Shown one piece after another: positions 24,437 through 34,815 of a stretch of DNA of 64,000 nt (position 1 is the stretch's first letter; each line of letters opens with the position of its first letter). The notes below the pieces were generated by a model. It did no database searches, was not told where the DNA came from, and was given only the letters and a program-made list of their open reading frames with translations. The translations under genes and the position numbers were made by a program. The stretch is from NCBI RefSeq assembly GCF_016107555.1, contig NZ_JABASU010000011.1, positions 1 through 64,000 of the forward strand, in the 5' to 3' direction. The stretch is from Psychrobacter celer. GTDB taxonomy: Bacteria; Pseudomonadota; Gammaproteobacteria; Pseudomonadales; Moraxellaceae.

Positions 24437-26821
24437 TTATTTTTTGTCTTCACCAGCTAAGAAGAACCAAGTGTCTAGCACTGAGTCAGGGTTTAGTGAC
24501 ACAGAGCTGATGCCTTGTTCCATGAGCCAGAATGCTAGATCTGGATGGTCAGATGGACCTTGACCACAAATGCCGACGTACTTGTTTTGCTTACGGCAAG
24601 CTTCGATAGCCATGGTCAACAGTTTCTTAACCGCAGGGTCGCGCTCATCAAATAAGTGAGAGACGATACCTGAGTCACGGTCAAGACCGAGCGTTAGCTG
24701 AGTCAAGTCATTAGAGCCGATTGAGAAACCATCGAAATGCTCAAGGAATTCTTCTGCCAATAGAGCGTTGGTGGGTAGCTCACACATCATGATAACGCGT
24801 AGACCATTCTCGCCGCGTTTTAGGCCATTTTTCTCAAGCAGTTCGATGACTTGACGTGCTTCGTCAGTGGTACGAACGAATGGAATCATGATCTCAACGT
24901 TGGTCAAGCCCATCTCGTCGCGGACACGTTTTAGTGCTTTACACTCAAGCTCAAAGCAGTCGCGGAAGTTGTCAGACACGTAACGGCTGGCACCGCGGAA
25001 GCCTAGCATTGGGTTTTCTTCTGATGGCTCGTATAGCTTACCACCCAATAGGTTGGCATATTCGTTTGATTTAAAGTCAGACATACGAACGATGACAGGC
25101 TGGTCCATAAAGGCAACCGCTAGGGTTGAGATACCTTCGACCAATTTATCAACATAAAAATCGACAGGTGAGGCATAGCCTGCGATACGCTCATGAATGG
25201 CTTGTGAGATTTCGCGTGGCAAGCTATTCATGTTTAGTAGCGCTTTTGGATGCACACCAATCATACGGTTGATGATAAACTCAAGACGGGCAAGGCCGAT
25301 ACCTTCGTTTGGCATTTGGGTAAATGAGAAGGCGCGGTCTGGGTTGCCGACATTCATCATCACTTTAAATGCTAGCTCTGGCATGGTCTCGACAGAGTTG
25401 GTTTGTACTTCAAAGTCGATCTGACCTTCGTAGATAAAGCCTGTGTCGCCTTCGGCACAAGAGGCGGTGACGTCTTGACCGTCGACCAATAGCTCAGTGG
25501 CGTTACCACAACCAACAATCGCTGGTACACCTAGCTCACGAGCAATGATAGCCGCGTGACAGGTACGGCCACCGCGGTTGGTGATGATCGCAGAGGCGCG
25601 TTTCATGACCGGTTCCCAATCTGGATCCGTCATATCAGAGACTAATATATCGCCTTCTTCTACTTTGTCCATCTCGTTTAGGTTGGTGACGATGCGTACT
25701 TTACCTGAGCCGATACGCTGACCGATTGAACGACCTTCGCACAATACTTTGGCATCAGTGGTATCGATGACATAACGCTCCATAACATTGCTGTCTTGGC
25801 GGCTTTTAACGGTCTCAGGGCGCGCCTGTACGATGAAGATTTCACCGCTGTCACCGTCTTTCGCCCACTCGATATCCATCGCTTGGCCATAATGCTGCTC
25901 GATGGTGACCGCTTGCTTGGCAAGTGAGGTTAGCTCTTCTGTGGTGAGTGAGAACTGCATGCGATCTTGTTTTTCAACATCAACGGTTTTCACTGATTTT
26001 GACGTGCTGCCTTCATCGCCATACACCATTTTCTTATGCTTGCTACCGAGGTTACGGCGAATAACGGCAGGCTTGCCATTGGCGAGTAATTTTTTAGAGA
26101 TATAGAATTCGTCTGGGTTCACCGCGCCCTGTACGACCATTTCACCTAGGCCGTAGCTTGAGGTGATAAAGACCACTTGATCAAAGCCACTTTCGGTATC
26201 AAGGGTAAACATCACGCCCGCGGCGCCTGTTTCTGAGCGTACCATACGCTGTACAGCAGCCGATAGTGCCACGCCTTCGTGCTCAAAACCTTTGTGCACG
26301 CGATAAGAGATGGCACGGTCGTTATACAAAGAGGCAAATACTTCTTTAATAGCGATTAGGACGTTATCAATACCACGAATGTTCAAGAAAGTCTCTTGTT
26401 GACCAGCAAATGACGCATCTGGCAAATCTTCGGCAGTCGCAGAAGAGCGTACCGCAACCGCGATGTCTTCGCCGCCGCTCATGGCTTCAAATGACTTGCG
26501 TACTTCTTGCTCAAGGTCGCTTGGCAGCGCTTGCTCAATGATCCAAGTACGGATTTTTTTACCAGTGGCAGCAAGTTTGTTGACATCGTTGACGTCTAAG
26601 GTTTTTAGCTCGTTGTTGATCTTATCGAGCAAGCCTGTTTCGGTCAAAAAACGATTGAACGCATTGGAAGTCGTCGCAAAACCGCCTGGAACACTAACGC
26701 CTAAATCAGATAGGTGGCTGATCATCTCGCCGAGTGAGGCGTTTTTACCACCGACCATATCGATGTCGTCTTTTCCTAACTGATCTAGATTGATTACAAG
26801 TGCTGTAGATTGCGCTGCCAT
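24437..26821 (-). CDS. ppsA: Phosphoenolpyruvate synthase
   Basis: Converts pyruvate and ATP to PEP, AMP and phosphate for gluconeogenesis. At 794 residues it has the normal length. The ATP-grasp N-terminal domain ([10 protein letters not shown] near residue 25), the swivelling domain with the phosphohistidine in [15 protein letters not shown] (about 425), and the C-terminal PEP-binding TIM barrel ([26 protein letters not shown]) are all intact. The divergent ppsR encodes its bifunctional kinase/phosphorylase, which regulates it by threonine phosphorylation next to the catalytic His. Confidence 0.97.
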   Translation of the reverse strand: MAAQSTALVINLDQLGKDDIDMVGGKNASLGEMISHLSDLGVSVPGGFATTSNAFNRFLTETGLLDKINNELKTLDVNDVNKLAATGKKIRTWIIEQALPSDLEQEVRKSFEAMSGGEDIAVAVRSSATAEDLPDASFAGQQETFLNIRGIDNVLIAIKEVFASLYNDRAISYRVHKGFEHEGVALSAAVQRMVRSETGAAGVMFTLDTESGFDQVVFITSSYGLGEMVVQGAVNPDEFYISKKLLANGKPAVIRRNLGSKHKKMVYGDEGSTSKSVKTVDVEKQDRMQFSLTTEELTSLAKQAVTIEQHYGQAMDIEWAKDGDSGEIFIVQARPETVKSRQDSNVMERYVIDTTDAKVLCEGRSIGQRIGSGKVRIVTNLNEMDKVEEGDILVSDMTDPDWEPVMKRASAIITNRGGRTCHAAIIARELGVPAIVGCGNATELLVDGQDVTASCAEGDTGFIYEGQIDFEVQTNSVETMPELAFKVMMNVGNPDRAFSFTQMPNEGIGLARLEFIINRMIGVHPKALLNMNSLPREISQAIHERIAGYASPVDFYVDKLVEGISTLAVAFMDQPVIVRMSDFKSNEYANLLGGKLYEPSEENPMLGFRGASRYVSDNFRDCFELECKALKRVRDEMGLTNVEIMIPFVRTTDEARQVIELLEKNGLKRGENGLRVIMMCELPTNALLAEEFLEHFDGFSIGSNDLTQLTLGLDRDSGIVSHLFDERDPAVKKLLTMAIEACRKQNKYVGICGQGPSDHPDLAFWLMEQGISSVSLNPDSVLDTWFFLAGEDKK

Positions 26822-27434
26822 GATAACTCCAGAAAATAAGGTTATTTAGTAAAGATTATAACGGTGAATTATACCGCTATATTTGCAGAATTTCGAGGGG
26901 TTGACCCAAAAAACTTGTGAAAAAGATACAAATTGTCGGATTTGCTACATAATTTATGATGACGCTATAGAAACAGCAATTATAAAGGGCTATCTGTGTC
27001 CAAAAAAGCTAAGAAAAAAATCCGTTTGTTGATATCTCCAAGCGCCCACCGTTTCGACTGATTTTACCAAAACTACCAGCAGTGATAACCACTAAAGCCA
27101 TCGATGGATGTTTTATAAAGCCCGTCGCCTCAAAAACCACATAACATGGCTGGTTTTTAGGAGGTATGGCGCGGCTATTTGATCGCCTTTGCCGCGCACA
27201 GCCTTTGTGCCGGCATGGATGTTGGTGATAAGTGTACGCCTGTAACATTGATTTCTATTAGACTTCTATTATGCGTATAATATAAAGCAGAAAAACAGGG
27301 CGCTCAGCCGTGCACGGTATGTATAATAAAGACCCAGATGCTATATATCAGACAACGCCATATAATAGACAAAAACTAGATGAAGACTCCTATTGAGTTT
27401 TCAATCGATGAGTTTTCAACCGAGGTATCCACGC
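26822..27434. other. Intergenic region ppsA/ppsR
   Basis: About 610 bp between divergent ppsA and ppsR. It holds two promoters; TTGACC near 26903 on plus is a weak -35. A 79-codon minus-strand frame (27009-27248) has no recognisable features and no convincing ribosome site; I do not call it. The stretch 27010-27230 differs in texture from its AT-rich flanks and may be an old gene remnant. Confidence 0.4.
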
Positions 27435-28331
27435 ATGTACTCAAGCAATCCAGCTGAACAAGTCAAGCCCACCATTCAAAACCGCCACGCGCTAAACTTG
27501 GACAGCTCTCAGGCCATCAGAACCGCGTTTTTTATCTCAGATGGTACGGCGATTACGGCGGAGACGCTGGGCCGTGCGATCTTAAGTCAGTTTTCCTCGG
27601 TTCCTTTTGAGACCAGAGTGTTGCCTTATGTCGATAGCCTAGAGCGTGCTGAGGATGCGGTTGAGCAAATCAATATGGCTTATCAGCGTGATGGTTTGCT
27701 GCCATTGGTGTTTGATACCATCGTGAGCCCCGAGATTCGCGAAACAATCAACTCAGCGCACAGCTGTAACTTGGATATGTATGAGGGGCTGATCGGCCGC
27801 GTCGCAGAAGAGACTGGGGTAGAGCCAGACGGCCATTCAGGTCATGCTCATGATGATGTCGACTCCGAGACGTATAAAGAGCGTATCGACGCGGTACATT
27901 TTGCCTTAGATAACGATGATGGGGCGCGCACCCGTCATTATAATGCTGCCGATATTATCTTGGTAGGGGTATCACGTTCGGGCAAAACACCGACGTCACT
28001 ATATCTTGCGTTACAATTCGGTATTCGCGCCGCCAATTATCCATTGACCGAAGATGATCTGTATGACAATCAATTACCAAAACCCCTGCGCGAACACAAA
28101 GACAAGCTGTTTGGTTTACTGATTGATACCGATCGCTTGGTCAAGATTCGCCAAGAGCGCCGCGCGGGCAGCCGTTATTCGAGCTATCAGCAGTGTCAGC
28201 AAGAGCAGCGCGCCATACAAGGTATTTATATCACTCATGGTATCCCAAGCCTCGATGTCTCTGAGATGTCGGTAGAAGAGATTGCCACGCGTATCTTGCA
28301 GATGACGGGGCTAAAACGCCGCATCGGTTAG
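27435..28331 (+). CDS. ppsR: PEP synthase regulatory protein (PSRP, kinase/pyrophosphorylase)
   Basis: DUF299 protein that phosphorylates PpsA with ADP and also removes the phosphate with inorganic phosphate. Signature SDGTAITAETLG near the N-terminus and P-loop GVSRSGKTPTSLYLA (about residue 176) are present, plus YPL and the C-terminal DVSEMSVEEIA. I place the start at ATG 27435, with GAGG nine bases upstream; ATG 27408 or TTG 27393 would add 9 or 14 unconserved residues. A histidine/aspartate-rich insert (GHSGHAHDDVDSETYKER, about 132-150) sits in the middle. Confidence 0.93.
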   Translation: MYSSNPAEQVKPTIQNRHALNLDSSQAIRTAFFISDGTAITAETLGRAILSQFSSVPFETRVLPYVDSLERAEDAVEQINMAYQRDGLLPLVFDTIVSPEIRETINSAHSCNLDMYEGLIGRVAEETGVEPDGHSGHAHDDVDSETYKERIDAVHFALDNDDGARTRHYNAADIILVGVSRSGKTPTSLYLALQFGIRAANYPLTEDDLYDNQLPKPLREHKDKLFGLLIDTDRLVKIRQERRAGSRYSSYQQCQQEQRAIQGIYITHGIPSLDVSEMSVEEIATRILQMTGLKRRIG

Positions 28332-28410
28332 AATGCTGAGCGCTCACATTTTATACCTCCAGATTTATCACACTATCTTTATCAAACGGTCATTTTATAT
28401 AGAGAAGATT

Positions 28411-28815
28411 ATGCGTTCACTTTATCAAGCCAAAAAAACACCTTTATTATTAGCAAGCGTTATTAGCGCCGCGACGCTATTGAGTGCCTGCCAGACATCG
28501 CCATTTGCTCGTGAGCCTGTGCCTGAGCCGCGTTATATTCCGAGTATTGTGCTTGGTGACGCTCAAACGCTCACCATTATGCCCAATCGTGTCGCCTGCG
28601 CCTCAGCGCTACCGATGCAATGCTTGCTGGCCAAATCTAGCAAAGATGGCAGTGTGTTTCAGATTCCTTATGACTGGATTGATGACTTTGCGCCAAGCCT
28701 TGGCACCGAATACGTCATCAGTGTACGGCCACAGATCGACGAGGGGCAACAACGTCTAACAGGTCACTGGACGTTGCAAAATATCCTATCTCAACGTATG
28801 GTAGGCACCCCTTAG
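28411..28815 (+). CDS. DUF4377-like lipoprotein
   Basis: About 134 residues from the ATG at 28411 (AGAGAAG upstream). Type II signal peptide with lipobox LLSAC near residue 25. The mature part has the VACxxxxPMQCLL...IPYDWID(D)F...YVISVR pattern of DUF4377/HslJ-associated lipoproteins, with two Cys that probably form a disulfide. Role unknown; envelope location. It follows ppsR by 79 bp and may be co-transcribed, but a functional link is not obvious. Confidence 0.78.
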   Translation: MRSLYQAKKTPLLLASVISAATLLSACQTSPFAREPVPEPRYIPSIVLGDAQTLTIMPNRVACASALPMQCLLAKSSKDGSVFQIPYDWIDDFAPSLGTEYVISVRPQIDEGQQRLTGHWTLQNILSQRMVGTP

Positions 28816-28904
28816 AGCTATGATTAAAGCTATGATAATGAGAAGATCTATGACGCTGTTTCATGGGCGATATGATACATACATTAATATATAAAGAGGA
28901 CATA

Positions 28905-30554
28905 ATGGGAAGTAAAAAACCAAGCGATGCGACCAACGATGTTGGTGAAGATACCCATACCGAAGTATCTAACAAACAAAGCGCGCCTATACCAAACCCT
29001 GAGCACACCAAAGGTAAAGGTAGAAAAGAGAAAATCGAGCAAACCCACGAGCAAGTCACCGAAGACATCATGCATCATCCTGACTTGGTCAATCCGCTCG
29101 ATGATACTCGTATCGATATCAAAACTGGCTTTACCAAAGACTCGCGTCGTCTAAAGGGCGATAAGCATCAGTATGAGTATGATGTAGTAGTCTTAGGGGC
29201 GGGTCCTGCTGGTGAAGCGGCGGCCATGAAGCTGACCAAAGCGGGCAAAAAGGTGGCGGTGATTGATCCGCGTGAGCAGGTTGGTGGTAATTCAACGCAC
29301 GTCGGCACCATACCGAGTAAAGCGCTGCGTCAATCGGTGTTTAACTTGATCAACTTTCGCCGTGATCCCATGTTTACCAAAGCGATGGAATACAAGCAAG
29401 TCCCGCTCAATGAAGTGCTGGCCAAAGCACGTCAAGTGATTCGCCGGCAAGTCAACACCCACACGCGTTTTTATGAGCGCAATCGTATCGAAGTGATTAA
29501 TGGCTGGGCAAGCTTCGTCGATGCCCATACTCTGCGCGTCGAAACTGATGACAATATCTTTGAGACTGTCACGTTTAACAAAGCCATCATCACCGTCGGT
29601 AGCCGTCCTTATCGCCCAGATATTCTTGACTTTAACCATCCACGGGTATTTGACTCTGACAAAATCTTGCAGATGGACTATGTCGTCAAAAAAATCATCA
29701 TCTATGGCGCAGGGGTTATCGGCTGTGAGTATGCTTCTATCTTTACCGGCCTTGGCTATAAAGTTGACTTAATCAATAACCAAAACCAGCTACTGAGCTA
29801 TTTAGATAGTGAAATTAGCGATGCGATTGCCCATGACTTTAGGCAGTTTGGTGTTCTGATCCGTAGTAATGAAGAGATTGATTATTTAGAAACCCATGAC
29901 GATTATGTGGTCTTGCACCTAAAGAGCGGCAAACGCATCAAGTCAGACGCGATCTTGTGGTCCAATGGCCGTTCAGGCAACACAGAAGGCCTAAACCTAG
30001 AGGCCATCGGTCTTGAAGCCAATAGCCGAGGCCAGCTAAAAGTCGATGACACTTACTGTACCGAAATCGACAATATCTATGCAGCCGGCGATGTGATTGG
30101 TTGGCCGTCTCTGGCGTCGGCCGCTTATGACCAAGGGCGCTGTGCGGCAGCCTTTATGGTCGGTGACAGTGATGCAGAGCCTGTATCAAGTGTACCGACT
30201 GGTATCTATACCATTCCTGAAATCTCTAGTATCGGTAAGACAGAGCAAGAGCTGACGGACGAAAAAGTCCCTTATGAAGTAGGTCAAGCATTTTTTAAAC
30301 ATCTGGCGCGCGCACAGATCATCGGCGAGCGCTCTGGTGTATTAAAGATATTATTCCACCGTGACACGCTGGAGATTTTGGGTATTCATTGCTATGGCAA
30401 TCACGCCTCAGAGATTATCCATATCGGTCAAGCGGTGATGAAGTGCAAGAGCAACAACACCCTTGAGTACTTTGTAAATACTACCTTTAACTATCCAACG
30501 ATGGCTGAAGCATATCGCGTGGCTGCATTAAATGGACTAAACCGCGTTTTTTAA
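28905..30554 (+). CDS. sthA: Soluble pyridine nucleotide transhydrogenase (Si-specific)
   Basis: FAD enzyme that equilibrates NADH and NADPH. From the ATG at 28905 (AAGAGG upstream) it has 549 residues. The catalytic part starts near residue 84 with [17 protein letters not shown]; the redox-active Cys pair of lipoamide dehydrogenase is absent ([16 protein letters not shown]), as expected for SthA. NAD-binding [13 protein letters not shown] and C-terminal dimer interface are present. It carries about 80 extra N-terminal residues, polar and charged (Lys/Glu/Asp), not found in the 466-residue E. coli enzyme. Confidence 0.93.
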   Translation: MGSKKPSDATNDVGEDTHTEVSNKQSAPIPNPEHTKGKGRKEKIEQTHEQVTEDIMHHPDLVNPLDDTRIDIKTGFTKDSRRLKGDKHQYEYDVVVLGAGPAGEAAAMKLTKAGKKVAVIDPREQVGGNSTHVGTIPSKALRQSVFNLINFRRDPMFTKAMEYKQVPLNEVLAKARQVIRRQVNTHTRFYERNRIEVINGWASFVDAHTLRVETDDNIFETVTFNKAIITVGSRPYRPDILDFNHPRVFDSDKILQMDYVVKKIIIYGAGVIGCEYASIFTGLGYKVDLINNQNQLLSYLDSEISDAIAHDFRQFGVLIRSNEEIDYLETHDDYVVLHLKSGKRIKSDAILWSNGRSGNTEGLNLEAIGLEANSRGQLKVDDTYCTEIDNIYAAGDVIGWPSLASAAYDQGRCAAAFMVGDSDAEPVSSVPTGIYTIPEISSIGKTEQELTDEKVPYEVGQAFFKHLARAQIIGERSGVLKILFHRDTLEILGIHCYGNHASEIIHIGQAVMKCKSNNTLEYFVNTTFNYPTMAEAYRVAALNGLNRVF

Positions 30555-30580
30555 AAATGACGCGCGACGTTCAGTCAAAT

Positions 30581-30617
30581 AAAAAAGCGCCTGCTTATGA
30601 TTAGCAGGCGCTTTTTT
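30581..30617 (+). terminator. Terminator of sthA
   Basis: AAAAAAGCGCCTGCT, seven-base loop, AGCAGGCGCTTTTTT. Perfect GC-rich stem with a T6 tail, 27 bp after the sthA stop; symmetric enough to work in both directions. Confidence 0.92.
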
Positions 30618-30649
30618 CATGGCATTTTTAGATGAGCTGCCTTTTAGAC

Positions 30650-30788
30650 TATAATCAATTGAAAATAAAACTGTTATATAAGATTAAACGCGCTACTGGT
30701 ATAAATTTTACTTGCGTGCTGCGTTCCCAGAGGCTGCGCAAAATTCATCCCAGTAGCGCTATATTCTTTTTAGAGTGCATCGGCTATA
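30650..30788 (+). repeat. TIR-bounded hairpin element, copy 3
   Basis: 139 bp. Starts TATAATCAATTGAAAATA and ends ATCGGCTATA. The inner arms CGCGCTACTGG/CCCAGTAGCGC and the core TGCTGCGTTCCCAGAGGCTG are shared with copies 1 and 4. Sits between the sthA terminator and the end of the ABC-2 permease operon. Confidence 0.82.
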
Positions 30789-30988
30789 GGGAGTGTCCTC
30801 ATTTTAAAAATGGCGATAAAAATGAGATAAATCGCCGTTAAACAAGGAAAATAGCGCAGATAATATTGAGATATTAACCAGCTATTTGACACCGTTTGAC
30901 CAGATTTAGCCATTTTTAGCCCATTTAGATGGCTATCGATTGAATTGAGGACACGCCCTAGAAAGCTTTTAAACGAGCCGAGCCGCCG

Positions 30989-32173
30989 CTACGAGACTTG
31001 CCTACGCTTTGGCGCATTATACCAGCGAAGCCACACAAGTAGCGCAAAATACAGCGCCCATAAGGCCGCTAGCGCATAAAACCCAGTCGCGACCTGAGAG
31101 ATACTCGCGCCCATTTGGTTTAGCTGGACTGAGGTATTGATGGCGGGCGTGGTCGGAATAAACCAGCGCACTATTTGTAAGAAAGTAGGCAGCTGGTCGG
31201 CAGGCCATGGGTAGCCGCTGACAAAAAACATCGGCAATGAGCTAAAAATCAAAATCTGCATGCTGCGCTCACGCTGACGAAACCAAAGCCCAAGTAGGCA
31301 GCCAAGTGTCGCCACCGCCGGACAAAACAGTAAAAGAAACAGCAGGCTGCCGAGCATATTTTGCCCGCGTGGGTAGTGATGTAGCTCAAACGCCCAGCCA
31401 TAATAAAAGCAGCCGATCAAAAAGCTCAGTGTACTAAGCGCTGTGATACGCCCAAGCCAGCCGCTGATGCTGGTCTGATGCCGCCGCTGCTCATACCAAG
31501 TACCAATGAGCATGGCAGTGGCCATAAGTAGTGTTTGCTGCAAGATGATAATAGAAACGGCGGGCACCACATAAGCGCCATAGCCTTCTGTCTGGTTGTA
31601 TAGCGGGACAATCTGTAGCGGTACGGCCTGTGCGTTTTGTGCGGCTGTCGGGGCATAGGCACCTTGCGCGACACTCTTTTTAATTTTGACCCCAGCGGAG
31701 ACCGTGCTAACCGCTTTTAAAAATCCCATCTGCACGTTTTTATTAAGCAAAAAATAACCGCCATTACCAAGAATACTGACACTAGCTGCTTTACCCGACA
31801 GCACGTTTTGCTCAAGCCCACTTGGGATCACCATATAGCCTGCAATCTCATCTGCCCAAATGGCTTCCTTAGCGCTTTGTTCGTCTAAAAACCGTCTGGT
31901 GTCGAGCTGAGGGCTGGCGCTAGCATAACGAACGATGGTGCGTGATAAGTCGCTGTTGTCTTTATCAACGATACCGACTGGCACATGATTGACGACCTCC
32001 GATGAGTATGGCCACGGATAAAAAAAGCCATAGATGATGGGGGCAATAATCAGCATCAATACAATGCCTTTGTCCGTAAAAACGTCTGTTAGGGTCTGAA
32101 AAAAGCTTGCAAAAAAGCCTTGCACTGGCGGCTGGGTGACTTTAGCGTTATGGTCTGTTGATAATGGCGGCAT
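30989..32173 (-). CDS. ABC-2 type transporter permease (second)
   Basis: 394-residue integral membrane protein of the YhhJ/YbhR type: one N-terminal TM helix (about 37-55), a large periplasmic domain (GIVDKDNSDLSRTIVRY..., IAGYMVIPSG), then five TM helices from about residue 205 to 385. Such half-transporters normally pair with an ABC ATPase. It overlaps the upstream permease gene by one base (TAATG). Last gene of the operon; no ATPase gene follows. Confidence 0.85.
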   Translation of the reverse strand: MPPLSTDHNAKVTQPPVQGFFASFFQTLTDVFTDKGIVLMLIIAPIIYGFFYPWPYSSEVVNHVPVGIVDKDNSDLSRTIVRYASASPQLDTRRFLDEQSAKEAIWADEIAGYMVIPSGLEQNVLSGKAASVSILGNGGYFLLNKNVQMGFLKAVSTVSAGVKIKKSVAQGAYAPTAAQNAQAVPLQIVPLYNQTEGYGAYVVPAVSIIILQQTLLMATAMLIGTWYEQRRHQTSISGWLGRITALSTLSFLIGCFYYGWAFELHHYPRGQNMLGSLLFLLLFCPAVATLGCLLGLWFRQRERSMQILIFSSLPMFFVSGYPWPADQLPTFLQIVRWFIPTTPAINTSVQLNQMGASISQVATGFYALAALWALYFALLVWLRWYNAPKRRQVS

Positions 32174-33573
32174 TAGCGTGCTCCCCAGCGTTCAGGATGT
32201 GCCAGTGCACGTTTGGTGAGTAGGGCAGTCAGCATCATAGCGACGACAGTGGCGATGGCAAGGCCGTAGAGTATCGGCAGGGAGATGGCGACAGGCGCTT
32301 GCATCTGCATCTGCGCGATATGTAGCTTAAGATAATGGGTAAGTGGCAAGGCGTCTGACCAATGCTTGGCACTGTCACTGATGGCAATATAAGGAAAGGT
32401 CACGCCAGCAAAGGCATACGAAGGCGCGGAGATAAAACCAGTGGTAGACAAACCCATACGTAATGAAAAAGAGCCTAAAGTAAAAATAGCGCCCAGCCAA
32501 AACGATAGCATCATCAAAAGCAGCAGGCCAAGATAAGTGGCAAAAACAGCGCTGCTCGCTACGGACTCTTGCGGCGTGGCCAGCCACAGCGCCAAGATAG
32601 ACCAGAGACCATAAGCCAGCATCGGCCAAAAGTACTTACCCAACAACCCAAAAAGCAAAACACCCATGTGCACGCTCGGCAGCGTAGATACAGGTTTTTG
32701 ATTGGTGTTGTCCTTAGCGGTACTATTTGGCAGCTTAGCTGCAGGTTGACTGAGCGCGACTATATTTTGCACAGTGTTATCAGCTACATTGTTATTCACA
32801 TTGCCACTAATATTGGCACTAGCACTATCACTAAGATTGTCACTAATGCTGCCACTAAGATTGTCATAAGCCTGAGCAGAGGCGATAAAACCATACCAAT
32901 GGCCAAGCTGCTTATCTCGTAGCTCACGGCCGATGGTCGTGGCACCGATGACCATGGCCAGTATGTGTAATAGCGCCGGTATCACGGTAGAGGCCAAAAA
33001 CTGCTGATAGTCGGTGGCGGCATTAAACAGACTGATGCGTTGTATGCTGATTGGCGAATAGGCGATTGCCGCTTGTGATGGTGCCATGCCTTGTTTGATC
33101 AAGCGCTGAATCTCAACGCCTGCCGACAGAGTACCTGCGACTGCCTGCACACCAGTCTGAATAATACCTGAGTGCGTGCCATACTGGGCATTTACTTGTA
33201 AAATAAGCGGTGCGGATTTGCTCGATAAGATATTGCGCGAGAAGTCTTCAGGGATGATGACAACAGCGTAGATATCACGCTGCAAAATAGCCGCTTTTGC
33301 CTCTGCGGCTGAATAATACATCTGTCTGACGCTCAGCGTTGGGCTAGCATCAAGATAGCGCACGGCGGTATTGGCCACTGGGCCATTGTCTTGATCAATG
33401 ACCCCAATAGGCAGGTTGGTAATCTGAGTCTGCGAAAATATCCACCAAATCAGCAAGACGGTGAGCAAGGGAATCCATACCACCATGGTCAAGTCCCATG
33501 GGTTTTTGTGCAAAAACCGCCGCTCATAGGCGGCGCTACGTATAAAAGCCTCACTTAGCTGAGTTAGGCGCAT
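32173..33573 (-). CDS. ABC-2 type transporter permease (first)
   Basis: 466 residues, the same architecture as its downstream partner: TM helix near residues 30-45, periplasmic domain with PIGVIDQDNGPVANTAVRYLD and YAVVIIPEDF, then C-terminal TM helices. Between the first C-terminal helix and the rest is an insertion of about 60 residues (about 232-294) rich in Asn/Ser/Asp, encoded by imperfect tandem repeats (ACTAAGATTGTC units near 32810-32870). Follows the HlyD gene by 3 bp. Probably forms a heterodimer with the next permease. Confidence 0.85.
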   Translation of the reverse strand: MRLTQLSEAFIRSAAYERRFLHKNPWDLTMVVWIPLLTVLLIWWIFSQTQITNLPIGVIDQDNGPVANTAVRYLDASPTLSVRQMYYSAAEAKAAILQRDIYAVVIIPEDFSRNILSSKSAPLILQVNAQYGTHSGIIQTGVQAVAGTLSAGVEIQRLIKQGMAPSQAAIAYSPISIQRISLFNAATDYQQFLASTVIPALLHILAMVIGATTIGRELRDKQLGHWYGFIASAQAYDNLSGSISDNLSDSASANISGNVNNNVADNTVQNIVALSQPAAKLPNSTAKDNTNQKPVSTLPSVHMGVLLFGLLGKYFWPMLAYGLWSILALWLATPQESVASSAVFATYLGLLLLMMLSFWLGAIFTLGSFSLRMGLSTTGFISAPSYAFAGVTFPYIAISDSAKHWSDALPLTHYLKLHIAQMQMQAPVAISLPILYGLAIATVVAMMLTALLTKRALAHPERWGAR

Positions 33574-33576
33574 GGC

Positions 33577-34770
33577 TTACTCTTGGCTCATGTTGGTTGG
33601 GTCGATAGGTACGATGACACTCATGCCGGAGCGGATACGGGCATCGGGCACAGTCGGGCGAGCCTTGACCTCAAAGGTGCGCACATCAAAACCATCATCG
33701 TTATTGGTCGGTCGCCACGTGGCAAAGTCGGAGAGGGTCGAGGTGGCATAAACGGTAAATTGTTTGTTGTAGGGCTTGCCGGCAGAAGATAGCGCTGGGA
33801 TGGTGCCCGTAAACACTTGACCGATGGCAAATTGATTGAGATGCGACTCGGTGATATTGAGCACCACCCACTGATCGTCGGTGTTGACCAGCGTCAAGAT
33901 TGGCACTCCTTGACCGACGACTTCGCCTGCGCTTACGATGACATTATCAACGATACCAGCAATCGGACTTTTAAGATTGGCTTCTTCTTTTGCGACCAAA
34001 GCCTCGTCAAGCTGGGCATCAACCTGCGCTACTTGTGCGGTGGCCGCTGATTTATCCTCACTGCGCGCACCTTCTAGTGCCAAGTCATACTGCAGCCGCG
34101 CCGCTTCGGTCTGATCTTGGGTGGCCAGATACTGCGCATAAGCTTCATCGCGTTTTTGCCGTGCCATCAAGCCTTCTTTATAAAGGCGGTCGACACGCTG
34201 ATAAGTGTTTTGTGCTAAATCAGAGGCGGCTTTGTTGGCCTGCCATGCCGCTTTTGCCTGCGCAATCTCTTGCGGGCGCGCGCCGTTTTCGGCTTTATCC
34301 AACTGACTTTGGGCCATTTGTTTGCCTGCCCGCGCTTGAGCGATCTTGGCATTGATCTCAGGCGAGTCCATTTCAATCAGCTGCTGGCCGGGTGTGACCT
34401 CATCACCTTCGGTAACTAAGATTTGAGCGATGCGCCCTGGCACCTTTGCGGCGATAGATGTTTGCTGCATTTGCATCTGTCCTTGCAGCGTCACAAGCGG
34501 CGGCTCACTTTGCGCGGTGCTTTTGTATAGGCCGTAGGCAATGACAGCAATGATGATGAGTGCCACGCCAGCCAATACAGCTTTTTTTCGCATGGCGGCA
34601 TTGTCTGACTTTGGCGTACCGCGATAATAATCGGCCGCGGCTGGTGCTGTGCTGTCATCAGGCGTCTCTTTTACAGACTCCGTTGACGTCTGTGCATCAT
34701 GAGGCCGCGCTGATTCATCAGAATCAGGGAGTTTGCGTGAGTCGTCTGATTCGTTTGGAAATTCAGTCAT
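33577..34770 (-). CDS. HlyD-family membrane fusion protein
   Basis: 397-residue periplasmic adaptor. The N-terminal cytoplasmic segment of about 60 residues is polar and acidic, followed by a TM anchor (about 64-84, AVLAGVALIIIAVIAYGLY), a biotinyl-lipoyl-like domain (VPGRIAQILVTEGDEVTPGQQLIEMD), a coiled-coil hairpin and the second lipoyl half (LKSPIAGIVDNVIVSAGEVV). It would bridge the ABC-2 permeases and the TolC-like protein of the same operon. Closest in layout to E. coli YhiI/YbhG. Confidence 0.9.
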   Translation of the reverse strand: MTEFPNESDDSRKLPDSDESARPHDAQTSTESVKETPDDSTAPAAADYYRGTPKSDNAAMRKKAVLAGVALIIIAVIAYGLYKSTAQSEPPLVTLQGQMQMQQTSIAAKVPGRIAQILVTEGDEVTPGQQLIEMDSPEINAKIAQARAGKQMAQSQLDKAENGARPQEIAQAKAAWQANKAASDLAQNTYQRVDRLYKEGLMARQKRDEAYAQYLATQDQTEAARLQYDLALEGARSEDKSAATAQVAQVDAQLDEALVAKEEANLKSPIAGIVDNVIVSAGEVVGQGVPILTLVNTDDQWVVLNITESHLNQFAIGQVFTGTIPALSSAGKPYNKQFTVYATSTLSDFATWRPTNNDDGFDVRTFEVKARPTVPDARIRSGMSVIVPIDPTNMSQE

Positions 34771-34815
34771 GACGGTGAGAGTCCTAAAGCAACAAAGTTG
34801 AAAACAAAGAGGATA

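Noticed and set aside
26858..26882. Inverted CGGT/ACCG motif upstream of ppsA as a possible operator
   Set aside because: Arms of only four to five bases with an AT spacer; expected by chance.
27009..27248. 79-codon open frame on the minus strand between ppsA and ppsR
   Set aside because: No ribosome site, no recognisable domain and unusual composition; treated as non-coding.
30632..30841. Small plus-strand ORF over the hairpin element copy 3, and a similar one at copy 4
   Set aside because: The reading frame follows the non-coding repeat; the same peptide in two places results from the repeat, not from gene conservation.
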